Of a DNA stretch of 64,000 nucleotides, positions 16,719 through 25,344 are shown one piece after another. Position 1 is the stretch's first letter. Each line of letters starts with the position of its first letter. The position numbers were made by a program, and so were the translations under genes. A model generated the notes under the pieces. It saw only the letters and a program-made list of their open reading frames with translations, was not told the origin of the DNA and ran no database searches. The DNA is from CAVUAF01 sp964460655 (GTDB lineage Bacteria; Acidobacteriota; Terriglobia; Terriglobales; Acidobacteriaceae). The stretch covers positions 86,669-150,668 of the forward strand of contig CAYWSH010000001.1 of NCBI GenBank assembly GCA_964460655.1, given 5' to 3'.

Positions 16719-18428
16719 ATGAAGCTTCGTAGCTCCGCATGGTTCGGTTTGCTTGACCGCGACGGTTTCATCCATCGCAGCTGGATGAAGAACCAGGGCC
16801 TGCCTGACCATCTCTTCGACGGCCGCCCGGTCATCGGCATCTGCAACACCTGGTCAGAGCTGACGCCGTGCAACTCGCACTTCCGCCGCCTCGCCGACTA
16901 CGTGAAGCGCGGCGTGTACGAGGCCGGCGGCTTCCCGCTCGAGTTCCCCGTGATGTCGCTGGGCGAGACGCTGATGCGCCCCACCACCATGATGTTCCGC
17001 AACCTGGTGAGCATGGACGTGGAGGAATCGATCCGCGCGAATCCGCTCGACGGGGTCGTGCTGCTCGCCGGCTGCGACAAGACCACACCGGCGCTGCTGA
17101 TGGGCGCCGCCAGTTGTGATTTGCCGTCACTCATGATCTCCGGCGGTCCGATGTTGAACGGCAAGTTCCGCGGCGAGAACATCGGTTCGGGAACGCACGT
17201 CTGGCGTTTCAGTGAAGCGGTGCGCAGCGGCCAGATGACCGAGTGCGAATTCTTCGAGGCCGAAGGCTGCATGAGCCGTTCCGCCGGCCATTGCATGACC
17301 ATGGGAACGGCTTCCACGATGGCGTGCGTTGTCGAAGCGCTCGGCATGGGCCTGCCCGGCAATGCCGCCATCCCCGCCGCCGATTCGCGTCGCTATGCGC
17401 TGGCCCACATGGCTGGACGGCGCATCGTCGAGATGGTGCGCGAAGATCTGCGCATGTCGAAGGTGTTGACGCGTGCCGCGTTCGAAAATGCAGTGCGCGC
17501 AGTGAGCGCCGTCGGTGGTTCCACGAACGCCGTCATCCATCTACTGGCCCTTGCCGGAAGGATCGGCGTCGAACTTACGCTCGACGATTGGGACCGCCTC
17601 GGCCGCGACGTTCCCTGCCTGGTCAACCTCATGCCCGCCGGCGAATTCCTGATGGAGGACTTCTATTACGCCGGCGGCTTGCCGGTCGTGCTGCGCGAAC
17701 TCGGCGCGCTGCTGCATCGCGATGCGCTCACCGTCAACGGTAAGACCCTCGGTGAAAACGTCGCGGCTGCCCCTTGCTACAACCAGAGCGTCATCGCGAC
17801 GCTCGCCCAGCCAGTCAAGGCGGCGAGCGGCATCACGGTGCTGCGTGGGAATCTCTGCCCGAGCGGCGCCATCATCAAACCTTCGGCGGCGACTCCCGCG
17901 CTCATGCAGCACAGTGGCCCTGCGGTCGTCTTCGAGAACATCGAAGACTTCAAAGTACGCATCGATGACCCCGCGCTCCCCATCGACGAGAACTCGGTGA
18001 TGGTGCTCAAGAACTGCGGTCCGCGTGGGTATCCCGGCATGCCCGAGGTCGGCAATATGCCGTTGCCGCCGAAGCTCCTTCGCCGCGGCATCACCGACAT
18101 GGTTCGCATCTCCGACGCGCGCATGAGCGGCACGGCCTACGGGACCGTGGTCCTGCACGTCGCGCCGGAAGCGGCTGCCGGCGGCGTCCTCGCGCTCGTG
18201 CAGAACGGCGATGTCATTGAATTGGACACCGCCGCGCGCCGGCTGCATCTGCGCGTTGATGATGGCGAGCTAAAGCGGCGGCGCGAAAAGTGGCAGGCGC
18301 CCGCACGCGTCTACGATCGCGGCTACTACAAGCTGTATTACGAGCACGTGATGCAGGCCGACCGCGGCGCAGATCTCGACTTCCTCACCGGCGGCAGTGG
18401 CGCTCCCGTACCGCGCGACTGCCACTAA
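16719..18428 (+). CDS. IlvD/Edd-family sugar-acid dehydratase (L-arabonate/D-xylonate/galactonate type)
   Basis: At 569 residues it matches the pentonate dehydratase branch of the IlvD/Edd family, whose N-terminus reads RSSAWFG, then GFIHRSWMKNQG. Cys51 (SELTPCN), Cys119 (LAGCDKT) and Cys192 (AGHCMTMG) have exactly the 68 and 73 residue spacing of the [2Fe-2S] ligands known for L-arabinonate dehydratase. The Mg2+ and substrate region is in GGSTNAVIH. The reaction is loss of water from an aldonate to a 2-keto-3-deoxy acid. It follows the MFS gene by 3 bp, so import and dehydration are probably one operon. A true dihydroxy-acid dehydratase of branched-chain amino acid synthesis is less likely because of the N-terminal signature. 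Confidence 0.9.
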   Translation: MKLRSSAWFGLLDRDGFIHRSWMKNQGLPDHLFDGRPVIGICNTWSELTPCNSHFRRLADYVKRGVYEAGGFPLEFPVMSLGETLMRPTTMMFRNLVSMDVEESIRANPLDGVVLLAGCDKTTPALLMGAASCDLPSLMISGGPMLNGKFRGENIGSGTHVWRFSEAVRSGQMTECEFFEAEGCMSRSAGHCMTMGTASTMACVVEALGMGLPGNAAIPAADSRRYALAHMAGRRIVEMVREDLRMSKVLTRAAFENAVRAVSAVGGSTNAVIHLLALAGRIGVELTLDDWDRLGRDVPCLVNLMPAGEFLMEDFYYAGGLPVVLRELGALLHRDALTVNGKTLGENVAAAPCYNQSVIATLAQPVKAASGITVLRGNLCPSGAIIKPSAATPALMQHSGPAVVFENIEDFKVRIDDPALPIDENSVMVLKNCGPRGYPGMPEVGNMPLPPKLLRRGITDMVRISDARMSGTAYGTVVLHVAPEAAAGGVLALVQNGDVIELDTAARRLHLRVDDGELKRRREKWQAPARVYDRGYYKLYYEHVMQADRGADLDFLTGGSGAPVPRDCH

Positions 18429-19360
18429 GCGCGGGCGGTAAGCTTCTTGCCCTTCCCCGCCCGCCGCGCCTGCTTCTTTTCCGCCAGCGCATGCACCAGG
18501 AACTCGGCGATCGATTTGGTGAGCTTCCGCGGATACGGCGTCTCCGGCATCGCCAGCGCCTGGCGCCGCACCAAGTGCCGGTTCGGAAGCCGCAGCGCCT
18601 GAAAGAAGCCCGGCTGTTGCAATGCATGCTCGGGCAGCATGGAGTACCCAAAGCCGGACTGCACCAGGCTCTTGATCGCCTCGGTATCCTCGGCCTCCAT
18701 CACCACGCGCGGAACGATGCCGATGTCGTTCAGGAAGCCATCGATGATCGTCCGCATGTTGCTGTGCTTGGGATAGAGGAGGAATGGCACCTTCGCCAGT
18801 TCTTCCACGTGCACCGTCCCGACGTGGTGTTGCGTGACGCGCGTCGCTGCAGGCCGCAGGAACAGGAGTTCCTCTTCGTAGAGCGGGATCACGCGCAGCC
18901 CTTCGACCGGCACCGGCAGCGAGATCAGCCCGAGATCGAAGCGGCGATTCAGCAGTCCCTTGATGATGTCTTCCGTCACCGACACGGTGACCTGGAGAGG
19001 CGTCTGCGGGTATTGCTGGCGCAGGCGGCGTAACGGCGGTCCCAGGCGGTAGATGAGCGTCGTAACGCCCGTCGCAAAGTTGAACGGACGCGTGTCCGTG
19101 CCCGGCTTGTTCTCGAAAGCCTGCCGCACCAGTTTCATCTGCCGCAGGATGGGCCTGACATCATCGGCGAGGCGGTGTGCGGCAGGTGTCGGCAACAGCT
19201 TTCTGCCCGAGCGCACAAAAAACTCCGTACCGAGCGAGGCCGCCAGGTTCTGCAATTGCAGGCTCACGGCTCCGGGAGATAAGTGCACGCGCTCCGCTGC
19301 CTGCGAGACGCTCGAGGTCTCCACTACCGCCACGAAGATCTCTAGCTGGTGCAGGTCCAT
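18425..19360 (-). CDS. LysR-family transcriptional regulator
   Basis: This 311-residue protein opens with a canonical winged helix-turn-helix (MDLHQLEIFVAVVETSSVSQ, then AAERVHLSPGAVSLQLQNL), residues 1-60, followed by a linker helix and an effector-binding periplasmic-protein-like domain (about 90-300). It is convergent with the aldonate dehydratase gene, their 3' ends overlapping by 4 bp, so it could control the sugar-acid genes, although LysR regulators more often sit divergently from their targets. Upstream of its own start is a long dyad (19392-19439) that may serve autoregulation. The tail is basic (KKQARRAGKGKKLTARA), unusual for the family. The effector is unknown. Confidence 0.92.
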   Translation of the reverse strand: MDLHQLEIFVAVVETSSVSQAAERVHLSPGAVSLQLQNLAASLGTEFFVRSGRKLLPTPAAHRLADDVRPILRQMKLVRQAFENKPGTDTRPFNFATGVTTLIYRLGPPLRRLRQQYPQTPLQVTVSVTEDIIKGLLNRRFDLGLISLPVPVEGLRVIPLYEEELLFLRPAATRVTQHHVGTVHVEELAKVPFLLYPKHSNMRTIIDGFLNDIGIVPRVVMEAEDTEAIKSLVQSGFGYSMLPEHALQQPGFFQALRLPNRHLVRRQALAMPETPYPRKLTKSIAEFLVHALAEKKQARRAGKGKKLTARA

Positions 19361-19391
19361 GTCGGCTCCGCCACGCAGGGATCGGCAGACA

Positions 19392-19439
19392 TTTTAGCGT
19401 AATCAAACGAAACGTTCAGTTCGTCCGCTTCCGCTAAAA
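19392..19439. promoter_or_regulatory. 48-bp dyad upstream of the LysR gene
   Basis: TTTTAGCG (19392-19399) and CGCTAAAA (19432-19439) are perfect inverted 8-mers with 32 bp between them, with a shorter inner repeat ACGAA/TTCGT. The element begins 32 bp before the LysR start. A LysR tetramer spanning two half-sites is the simplest reading. The spacing is long for a terminator hairpin. Confidence 0.45.
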
Positions 19440-19452
19440 CAGGTTGACCTGC

Positions 19453-21132
19453 TTACTGGACCTTGCCCGGACCATAGAGGGCACGCCCGGGCTTCGCTTG
19501 GGTTGATTCGCCGTCTTTGAGGACCTGCACGCCATTCACAAAGACATGCTGCACGCCGACGGAGTATTGATGCGGCTGCTCGAAGGTGGCGCGATCCGCG
19601 ATCGTGGCGGGATCGAAGATGACGACGTCGGCGAAATATCCTTTCTTCAAGAAGCCGCGGTAGTCGAGTCCCAGGTTGGTCGCGGGCAGGCTGCTCAAGC
19701 GGCGGACCGCCTCGCTGAGCGAGATCACTTTCTCGTCGCGCACATATTTGCCGAGCAGGCGGGCAAAGCAGCCATAGGCACGCGGATGCGTCGAGGACTT
19801 CAGGAACGCGCCTTCCGGCGCCATCGACGCAGCGTCTGATCCGAACGACACCCATGGCTGCGCGATCTGCTTCTTCACGTTCTCTTCCGACATCATGAAA
19901 TACACCGTGGTGATCCGCGAGCGGTCCTCGAGGATGAGATCCATCACGGCGTCGGTAGGATCCTGATTGCGCATCTTGGCGACTTCGGCCAGCGTCTTGC
20001 CCGTGAGCGGCTTGAGCTTGTCATTCTTGAAGCCGACCAGCAGGATGCGGTCGGGCGAGCCGGAAAGCAGGAACATGTTCTCCCACTGATCGGTCGGCGT
20101 GCGCATCTCGGTGGCGATCTTCTGCCGCGTGGCCGGGTCCTGCAGGCGCTTGAAGAGCTCGTCGTAGCCGCCGTCGAGCACCCAGGGCGGCATGGTCGAT
20201 GCCAGTCCCGTGGCGCCGGCGGTATAGGTATACATGTCGGCTGTGACCTTCACGCCCTTGCGCCGCTCGCGGTTGATGAGTGCGATCACCTGGTCCATCT
20301 TCGGCCAGTTCTGCTGGCCCGACGCTTTCAGGTGATAGATCTCGACCGGCAGGCGCGCTTCGCGACCGATGCGCAGCGTCTCCTCTACCGCTTCCATCAG
20401 CTGATTCGCTTCGCTGCGGATGTGCGCGATGTACTTGCCGCGATATTCGGACGCTACTTTGGCCAGCGCGATCAGTTCGTCCGTCTTGGCGAAGAAGTTC
20501 GGCGGATAGATGAGCGCGGTCGTCACGCCGAGAGCACCGGCACGCATCTCGCTGCGCACCAGTTCCTGCATCTGCTTGAGTTGTTCGGAAGTCGGCGCGA
20601 CGTCGGCGAGGCCGATGACATATTCGCGCACGATGCCCGCGCCCACGAAGGACGCGAAGTTCTGCGCGACACCACGCTGCTCGAGATATTTCTGATACTC
20701 GGCGAGCGTGTTCCACGGGATGTCGTACTTAAGGTCACCTTGCGATTCCAGGCGCCGCTGCTTCATTTCTGCATTCAGCGGGCCCATGGAGCCTTCGCCG
20801 AAGATCTGCGTGGTGACGCCCTGCTTCACTTCGCCCAGCGAGCGCGGATCGACAATGAGAGAGCCCTCCGAGTGCGAGAGCATGTTGATGAAGCCTGGAG
20901 CGACGGCCAGCCCGTGGGCGTCTACTTCTGTCTTGGCTTTCGCATGTGCGAGGCTGCCGATGGCGGCCACACGATCGCCCAGGATGCCAACATCGGCGCG
21001 GCGCGGCGGGCCGCCCGTACCGTCATAGACCGTGCCATTGCGGATGATGACGTCGTACGTGGCCTGCGCAAGCGCAGCCTGCGCGAACATCACGACAAGA
21101 ACAAAGGCGAGGAGCCGGCGGAGTCGCTTCAC
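19453..21132 (-). CDS. Exported N-acyl-D-amino-acid deacylase-like amidohydrolase
   Basis: I use the GTG at 21132 (559 residues) because it starts directly at a signal peptide (VKRLRRLLAFVLVVMFAQAA, read from GTG) behind a possible ribosome site (GAGG). YDVIIRNGTVYDGTGG followed by APGFINM is the composite beta-sandwich and TIM-barrel entry of the amidohydrolase superfamily. AHIRSEANQLMEAV and VEIYHLKASGQQNW keep later metal-site histidines. The first motif reads INMLSHSEGS rather than the usual HxH, so one His ligand is replaced by Leu. The family releases fatty acid from N-acyl-D-amino acids or cleaves related amides. It lies 49 bp downstream of the small membrane protein gene on the same strand. 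Confidence 0.85.
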   Translation of the reverse strand: MKRLRRLLAFVLVVMFAQAALAQATYDVIIRNGTVYDGTGGPPRRADVGILGDRVAAIGSLAHAKAKTEVDAHGLAVAPGFINMLSHSEGSLIVDPRSLGEVKQGVTTQIFGEGSMGPLNAEMKQRRLESQGDLKYDIPWNTLAEYQKYLEQRGVAQNFASFVGAGIVREYVIGLADVAPTSEQLKQMQELVRSEMRAGALGVTTALIYPPNFFAKTDELIALAKVASEYRGKYIAHIRSEANQLMEAVEETLRIGREARLPVEIYHLKASGQQNWPKMDQVIALINRERRKGVKVTADMYTYTAGATGLASTMPPWVLDGGYDELFKRLQDPATRQKIATEMRTPTDQWENMFLLSGSPDRILLVGFKNDKLKPLTGKTLAEVAKMRNQDPTDAVMDLILEDRSRITTVYFMMSEENVKKQIAQPWVSFGSDAASMAPEGAFLKSSTHPRAYGCFARLLGKYVRDEKVISLSEAVRRLSSLPATNLGLDYRGFLKKGYFADVVIFDPATIADRATFEQPHQYSVGVQHVFVNGVQVLKDGESTQAKPGRALYGPGKVQ

Positions 21133-21181
21133 GTGGAGGACCTCAGTCGAGCGGTATTCGTAGTGAATGTCCCACGCTTTG

Positions 21182-21574
21182 TCAATGCGCGGCCGGACCA
21201 CTGCCTTGGCTCCCGCTCGCCGTGTTCGGCCCGTAGCCCCACTTTTCCTGCATGCGCTGGCGGAAGCGGTCGCGCTCCTCGGGCGTCATCGCTTGCCAGC
21301 GTTCGCCGATGCGGTCGGCGAGCCGATCGATGATCGGGCCGCGGACCGGATAGTGACCGCCGTGGCATCGTCCGCCCCAGCTCCCGAACAGGATGCGACA
21401 TAGCCCGATGATGCCTATCGCCTGCCAGAAGGTGATCGGTGGCCACCCGAAGAGGTGTGGCGTGAGCCAGTTCCAAAGCAGCTGAACGACTTCGCCGCCG
21501 AGGAAGATGAACAAGAACATCGCCAGAATGCCCAGCGGCGCGAACCACAGCATTTTTGCAACTTGGGGTCTCAT
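21182..21574 (-). CDS. Small membrane protein encoded with an ECF sigma factor
   Basis: A 130-residue protein starting at the ATG at 21574, behind a good ribosome site (GTGAGGAC). Two hydrophobic segments (about 8-33, APLGILAMFLFIFLGG; about 46-62, TFWQAIGIIGLCRILF) suggest two membrane passes. Then come GGRCHGGH and a helix MTPEERDRFRQRMQEKWG that resembles the repeats of Spy/CnrX-type periplasmic sensors. It begins 10 bp after the sigma factor stop, so the two are co-transcribed. A role as membrane partner or anti-sigma-like sensor is plausible from position and the helix, but no known anti-sigma domain is visible. Confidence 0.7.
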   Translation of the reverse strand: MRPQVAKMLWFAPLGILAMFLFIFLGGEVVQLLWNWLTPHLFGWPPITFWQAIGIIGLCRILFGSWGGRCHGGHYPVRGPIIDRLADRIGERWQAMTPEERDRFRQRMQEKWGYGPNTASGSQGSGPAAH

Positions 21575-21584
21575 ATTCAGGTCC

Positions 21585-22190
21585 TCACTTTTTCGCGTAC
21601 TCGTAGTAGATCTCTTGCAGGCGCGCGCGCAGGCGCAGCACCGCATAGCGCTTGCGCGAAAGCAGCGTGTTCACATTCACGCCCAGCGCCGCCGCCATCT
21701 CTGGAAAACTGCGGCCCTCGAACTCGTGCGCCACAAACACCTCGCGCTGCTCCACCGGCAGCTCGGCGACCGCGCGCTCGAACTCATCCAGCAGGACGCT
21801 GCGGGCATAGGCCGCCTCCGGCCCCGCATCGGGCGAGGGCAGCAGGTCCTCGAACTCGAGCAACTCATCCTCGTCATCGAATCCTTCGCCTCCCAGGTCG
21901 CTGAAGTTCTGCGGCCGCTGCTTGCGGAAGAAATCGACGATGCGGTTGCGCGCCACCTGGAACAGCCAGCCGGCGACGTGGTCGATCGGCATCAGCAGGC
22001 GGTTCGCTTCCACCAGCTTGTAGAAGACGTCCTGCAGGATGTCTTCCGCGTCACTCGCGTCGGGCACACGCCGGCGGATGAAGTTGCGCAGCCGCGACTG
22101 TTCGCGCGCCACGACTTCAGAGATCCGCTGGTCCTGTTCGCGTGCCATGCGCTCGGTTAGCTCGAGATCAAGCCCTGCTGTGCGGTCCAC
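21585..22190 (-). CDS. ECF-type RNA polymerase sigma factor
   Basis: The 201-residue product has sigma region 2 (RNFIRRRVPDASDAEDILQD, then VFYKLVEANR and GWLFQVARNRIVDFFRK) and sigma region 4 (ELPVEQREVFVAHEFEGRSF, then EMAAALGVNVNTLLSRKRYA), separated by a long acidic linker (GEGFDDEDELLEFEDLL). It should direct polymerase to an alternative promoter set under envelope or stress signals. The start used is GTG at 22190; an ATG at 22148 (MAREQD) is possible. A small membrane protein gene follows in the same operon, and a sortilin-like gene is divergent. No zinc-finger anti-sigma gene is adjacent. Confidence 0.92.
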   Translation of the reverse strand: MDRTAGLDLELTERMAREQDQRISEVVAREQSRLRNFIRRRVPDASDAEDILQDVFYKLVEANRLLMPIDHVAGWLFQVARNRIVDFFRKQRPQNFSDLGGEGFDDEDELLEFEDLLPSPDAGPEAAYARSVLLDEFERAVAELPVEQREVFVAHEFEGRSFPEMAAALGVNVNTLLSRKRYAVLRLRARLQEIYYEYAKK

Positions 22191-22257
22191 CTATCGGGAT
22201 AGACGATTACAGTGAGCGGATATTGTAGAGAGCACCGGCCGCCCTCTTCGTTCCGCC

Positions 22258-22287
22258 TTGACAGTCACAAAAAGTGCCGCGCATGAT
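22258..22287 (+). promoter_or_regulatory. Sigma-70-like promoter of the sortilin-like operon
   Basis: A perfect -35 box TTGACA (22258-22263) is followed after 18 bp by CATGAT (22282-22287), a 4/6 match to the -10 consensus. Transcription would begin near 22294, leaving a short leader before the ATG at 22321. This also argues against a longer reading that would start at the TTG within the -35 box. Confidence 0.6.
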
Positions 22288-22320
22288 ACGGCCTCTTACG
22301 CACCGCGACGCACCGATCCA

Positions 22321-25300
22321 ATGCGAAAAAAGCCGATCCTTACGTGCACTTCGCTCCTGGCAGCCGTCATCCTGACGATCACCGCCGGCGCCACCGGCCA
22401 GTCCTTTGATAGCGCCTATTTCTCCAACCTGAAGTGGCGCAGTCTCGGACCGAACCGCGGCGGCCGCTCCATCGCGGTCGCAGGCAGCGCGGCCCGCCCG
22501 CTCGAGTACTACTTCGGTGCGACGGGTGGCGGCCTCTGGAAGACGACCGATGGCGGCGTCACCTGGGCTCCGGTCACCGACGGCCAGATCAAGAGTTCAT
22601 CGGTCGGGGCGGTGGAGGTCTCCGAGAGCAAGCCTGACATCGTTTACATCGGCATGGGCGAGGTCGAGTTGCGCGGCAACGTGCTGCAAGGCGACGGCGT
22701 ATACAAGTCGAGCGATGCCGGCAAAACATGGACGCATCTCGGCCTCGACGATACGCAAGCCATCGGGCGCGTCCGCATCCATCCCACGGATCCTGACATC
22801 GTGTACGTCGCGGCCCTCGGTCATCCGTTCGGGAAGAATGAAGAACGCGGCATCTACCGCACGCGCGACGGCGGCAAGACGTGGAAGAAAGTCTTCTTTC
22901 GCAATAACGCCGCCGGCGTGGTCGACCTCATCATCGACCACAACGATCCCAACACGCTCTACGCGACCACCTGGGAGGTCTATCGCAAGCCGTGGATGCT
23001 ATGGAACGGCGGGCCCGGCTCGGGAATGTTCAAGTCCACCGACGGCGGTGATACATGGACTGACGTCACGCGCAATCCCGGCTTGCCCAAGGGCACGCTG
23101 GGGCGGCTGAACGTCACGGTCTCGCGCGCCGACTCCAAGCGGCTCTACGCGATGGTGGAAGCGGAAGATGGCGGCACGTTCCGCTCTGATGACGGGGGCG
23201 CGACCTGGCAGCGTGCTAGCAACGATCGCGAGTTGTGGCAGCGCCCGTTCTATTTCGGCCGCCTCTACGCCGATCCGCAGGACCGCAACAGCGTTTGGGT
23301 GCTGAACTTCTATGCCTGGAAGTCCACCGATGGCGCGCAGACCTTCTCGCGCGTGAATACCACGCACGCCGATCATCACGACTTGTGGCTCGACCCGAAC
23401 GATCCGCAGCGCCTGATCATCGGCCACGACGGCGGCGGCAACATCTCGACCAACGGCGGCAAGACGTGGAGCAGCACAGCGTATCCCACGGCGCAGATGT
23501 ATCACGTCGCCATCACGAAGGATTTTCCCTACCAGGTTTGCGGCGCGCAGCAGGACAACGACACCGCGTGCGTGAAAAGTGACCTGATCCCGCCTGCCCG
23601 CGTCGACGACACCCTGCGACCCGGCTCGTGGTATTACGCCGTCGGCGGCAATGAGAGCGGCACGATAGCGCCCTCGACCACCGACCCGAACATCTTCTTT
23701 GCCGGCGGCCAGGAGGGCTATCTGACGCGCTTCGATCGCCGCACCGGGCAGGCACGCGACGTGCAGCCGTTCCCGCGGCTCTTCTCCGGCGAATCGGCAG
23801 GTTCCGTGCCGGAGCGTTGGCAGTGGACGTATCCGATCGTCACGTCGCCCACGGAACCCAATGTGGTCTACGCCTCGTCACAACACTTGTGGCGCACCGA
23901 GAACGGTGGCCAAACCTGGCAACGCATCAGTCCCGACCTCACGCGCCACGATCCGCAAACGCTCGGCGACTCCGGCGGCCCGATCACGAAAGATCAGAAC
24001 GGGCCCGAGTTCTATGCCACCATCTTCACCATCGCGCCCTCACGCCAGGACGCGAAGACCATCTGGGTCGGCTCCGACGATGGCCTGGTCCACATCACGC
24101 GCGACGGCGGCCGCACCTGGCAGAACATCACGCCGCCCGACATGAAAGAATTCACGCGCGTCAGCCTGATCGAGGCCTCGCCGCACGATCCCGGCACGGC
24201 TTTCGTCGCCGGCAAGCGCTATCAACTCGACGATCGCGCACCGTACATCTGGAAGACGCACGACTACGGCAAGACGTGGACCTCGATCACCGCCGGCATC
24301 ACCACGGGCGACTTCGTTCATGCTGTCCGCGAAGATCCGAAGCGACGGGGCCTGCTCTACGCGGGTACCGAACACGGCGTTTACGTGTCATTCGATGAAG
24401 GCCGGCAGTGGCAGTCCTTGTCGCTGAATCTGCCGGACACGCAGGTACCTGACCTGGTGGCGGAAGAGCGCGACCTTATTATTGCGACGCACGGGCGCTC
24501 GTTCTACGTGCTCGACGACGTCGAGCCACTCCGGCAGATGACACCCGAAGTTGCCGCCGCGAATCAGTACCTCTTCGCTCCCGCCAGCGCGGTACGCCGC
24601 TCCTACCCCGCGCGCTTGGACTATTACCTCAAAAGTCCCGCCCGCACGGTGACGCTGGAGGTCATCGACGCCAAGGGAGGCGTTGCCACCAGGCTCTCGC
24701 GGCCAGGTTTTGTGACGGCCGGAGCGCACCGCGTCGAGTGGGACCTGCATTATCCAGGTTCGACAGTATTTCCCGGCATGGTGCTGCGCAGTGCGAATCC
24801 GCAAGTCGGCCCGCTCGCCGTGCCCGGCAAATATCAGGTGCGGCTCACCGCCGATGGCGTCAGTCAGACGCGTGACCTCGCCATCGTGCCTGACCCTCGG
24901 CTGAGCGATGTCTCGCAGGCTGACTACGATGAGCAGTTCAAACTCTCCCTAGAGATCCGCGACGCCGTCAGCGCGGCGAATGATGGCGTGATCCGCATCC
25001 GCGATCTGAAGAAGGAGATTGCTTTGCGCTCCGATGGGGCGAAGACCAAAGCCGTTGCTGACGCCGCGCAAGCGCTACACCGCACTCTGAGCGCTATCGA
25101 AGAACAGCTCTACCAGGTGAAGAACCAGAGTTCGAAAGACGTACTGGCACTGCCCATCAGGCTCAACAACCGTCTGGCTTCGTTACTGCGCGTGGCACAA
25201 AATTCCGACGCCCGGCCTACGGACCAGACTTACACCGTCTTCCGGCAGTTGAAAGCGGAACTCGACCAGCATCTCGCCGCACTCGATCAAGTCATCAAGC

Positions 25301-25344
25301 AGGATGTTGTACGATTCAATGCGCTCACCGGTGGTGCGAAATGA
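22321..25344 (+). CDS. Exported sortilin/BNR-repeat beta-propeller protein
   Basis: A 1007-residue protein from the ATG at 22321, which begins a signal peptide (RKKPILTCTSLLAAVILTIT, cut near ATGQ). Repeated Asp-box motifs occur through residues 30-720: GGLWKTTDGGVTW, YKSSDAGKTWTH, YRTRDGGKTWKK, FKSTDGGDTWTD, FRSDDGGATWQR and HITRDGGRTWQN. These define a large sortilin/VPS10-like or WD40/YVTN-type propeller. The last 250 residues form a beta-sandwich (TVTLEVIDAKGG) and a helical tail. Members are exported and of mostly unknown function; some neighbour peptidases or glycosidases. The gene is followed by two more with ATGA overlaps, a coupled three-gene operon. No catalytic residues can be named. 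Confidence 0.85.
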   Translation: MRKKPILTCTSLLAAVILTITAGATGQSFDSAYFSNLKWRSLGPNRGGRSIAVAGSAARPLEYYFGATGGGLWKTTDGGVTWAPVTDGQIKSSSVGAVEVSESKPDIVYIGMGEVELRGNVLQGDGVYKSSDAGKTWTHLGLDDTQAIGRVRIHPTDPDIVYVAALGHPFGKNEERGIYRTRDGGKTWKKVFFRNNAAGVVDLIIDHNDPNTLYATTWEVYRKPWMLWNGGPGSGMFKSTDGGDTWTDVTRNPGLPKGTLGRLNVTVSRADSKRLYAMVEAEDGGTFRSDDGGATWQRASNDRELWQRPFYFGRLYADPQDRNSVWVLNFYAWKSTDGAQTFSRVNTTHADHHDLWLDPNDPQRLIIGHDGGGNISTNGGKTWSSTAYPTAQMYHVAITKDFPYQVCGAQQDNDTACVKSDLIPPARVDDTLRPGSWYYAVGGNESGTIAPSTTDPNIFFAGGQEGYLTRFDRRTGQARDVQPFPRLFSGESAGSVPERWQWTYPIVTSPTEPNVVYASSQHLWRTENGGQTWQRISPDLTRHDPQTLGDSGGPITKDQNGPEFYATIFTIAPSRQDAKTIWVGSDDGLVHITRDGGRTWQNITPPDMKEFTRVSLIEASPHDPGTAFVAGKRYQLDDRAPYIWKTHDYGKTWTSITAGITTGDFVHAVREDPKRRGLLYAGTEHGVYVSFDEGRQWQSLSLNLPDTQVPDLVAEERDLIIATHGRSFYVLDDVEPLRQMTPEVAAANQYLFAPASAVRRSYPARLDYYLKSPARTVTLEVIDAKGGVATRLSRPGFVTAGAHRVEWDLHYPGSTVFPGMVLRSANPQVGPLAVPGKYQVRLTADGVSQTRDLAIVPDPRLSDVSQADYDEQFKLSLEIRDAVSAANDGVIRIRDLKKEIALRSDGAKTKAVADAAQALHRTLSAIEEQLYQVKNQSSKDVLALPIRLNNRLASLLRVAQNSDARPTDQTYTVFRQLKAELDQHLAALDQVIKQDVVRFNALTGGAK

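Noticed and set aside
22258..22320. N-terminal extension of the sortilin-like protein from the TTG at 22258
   Set aside because: The TTG lies in a perfect -35 box, and the ATG at 22321 begins a normal signal peptide.
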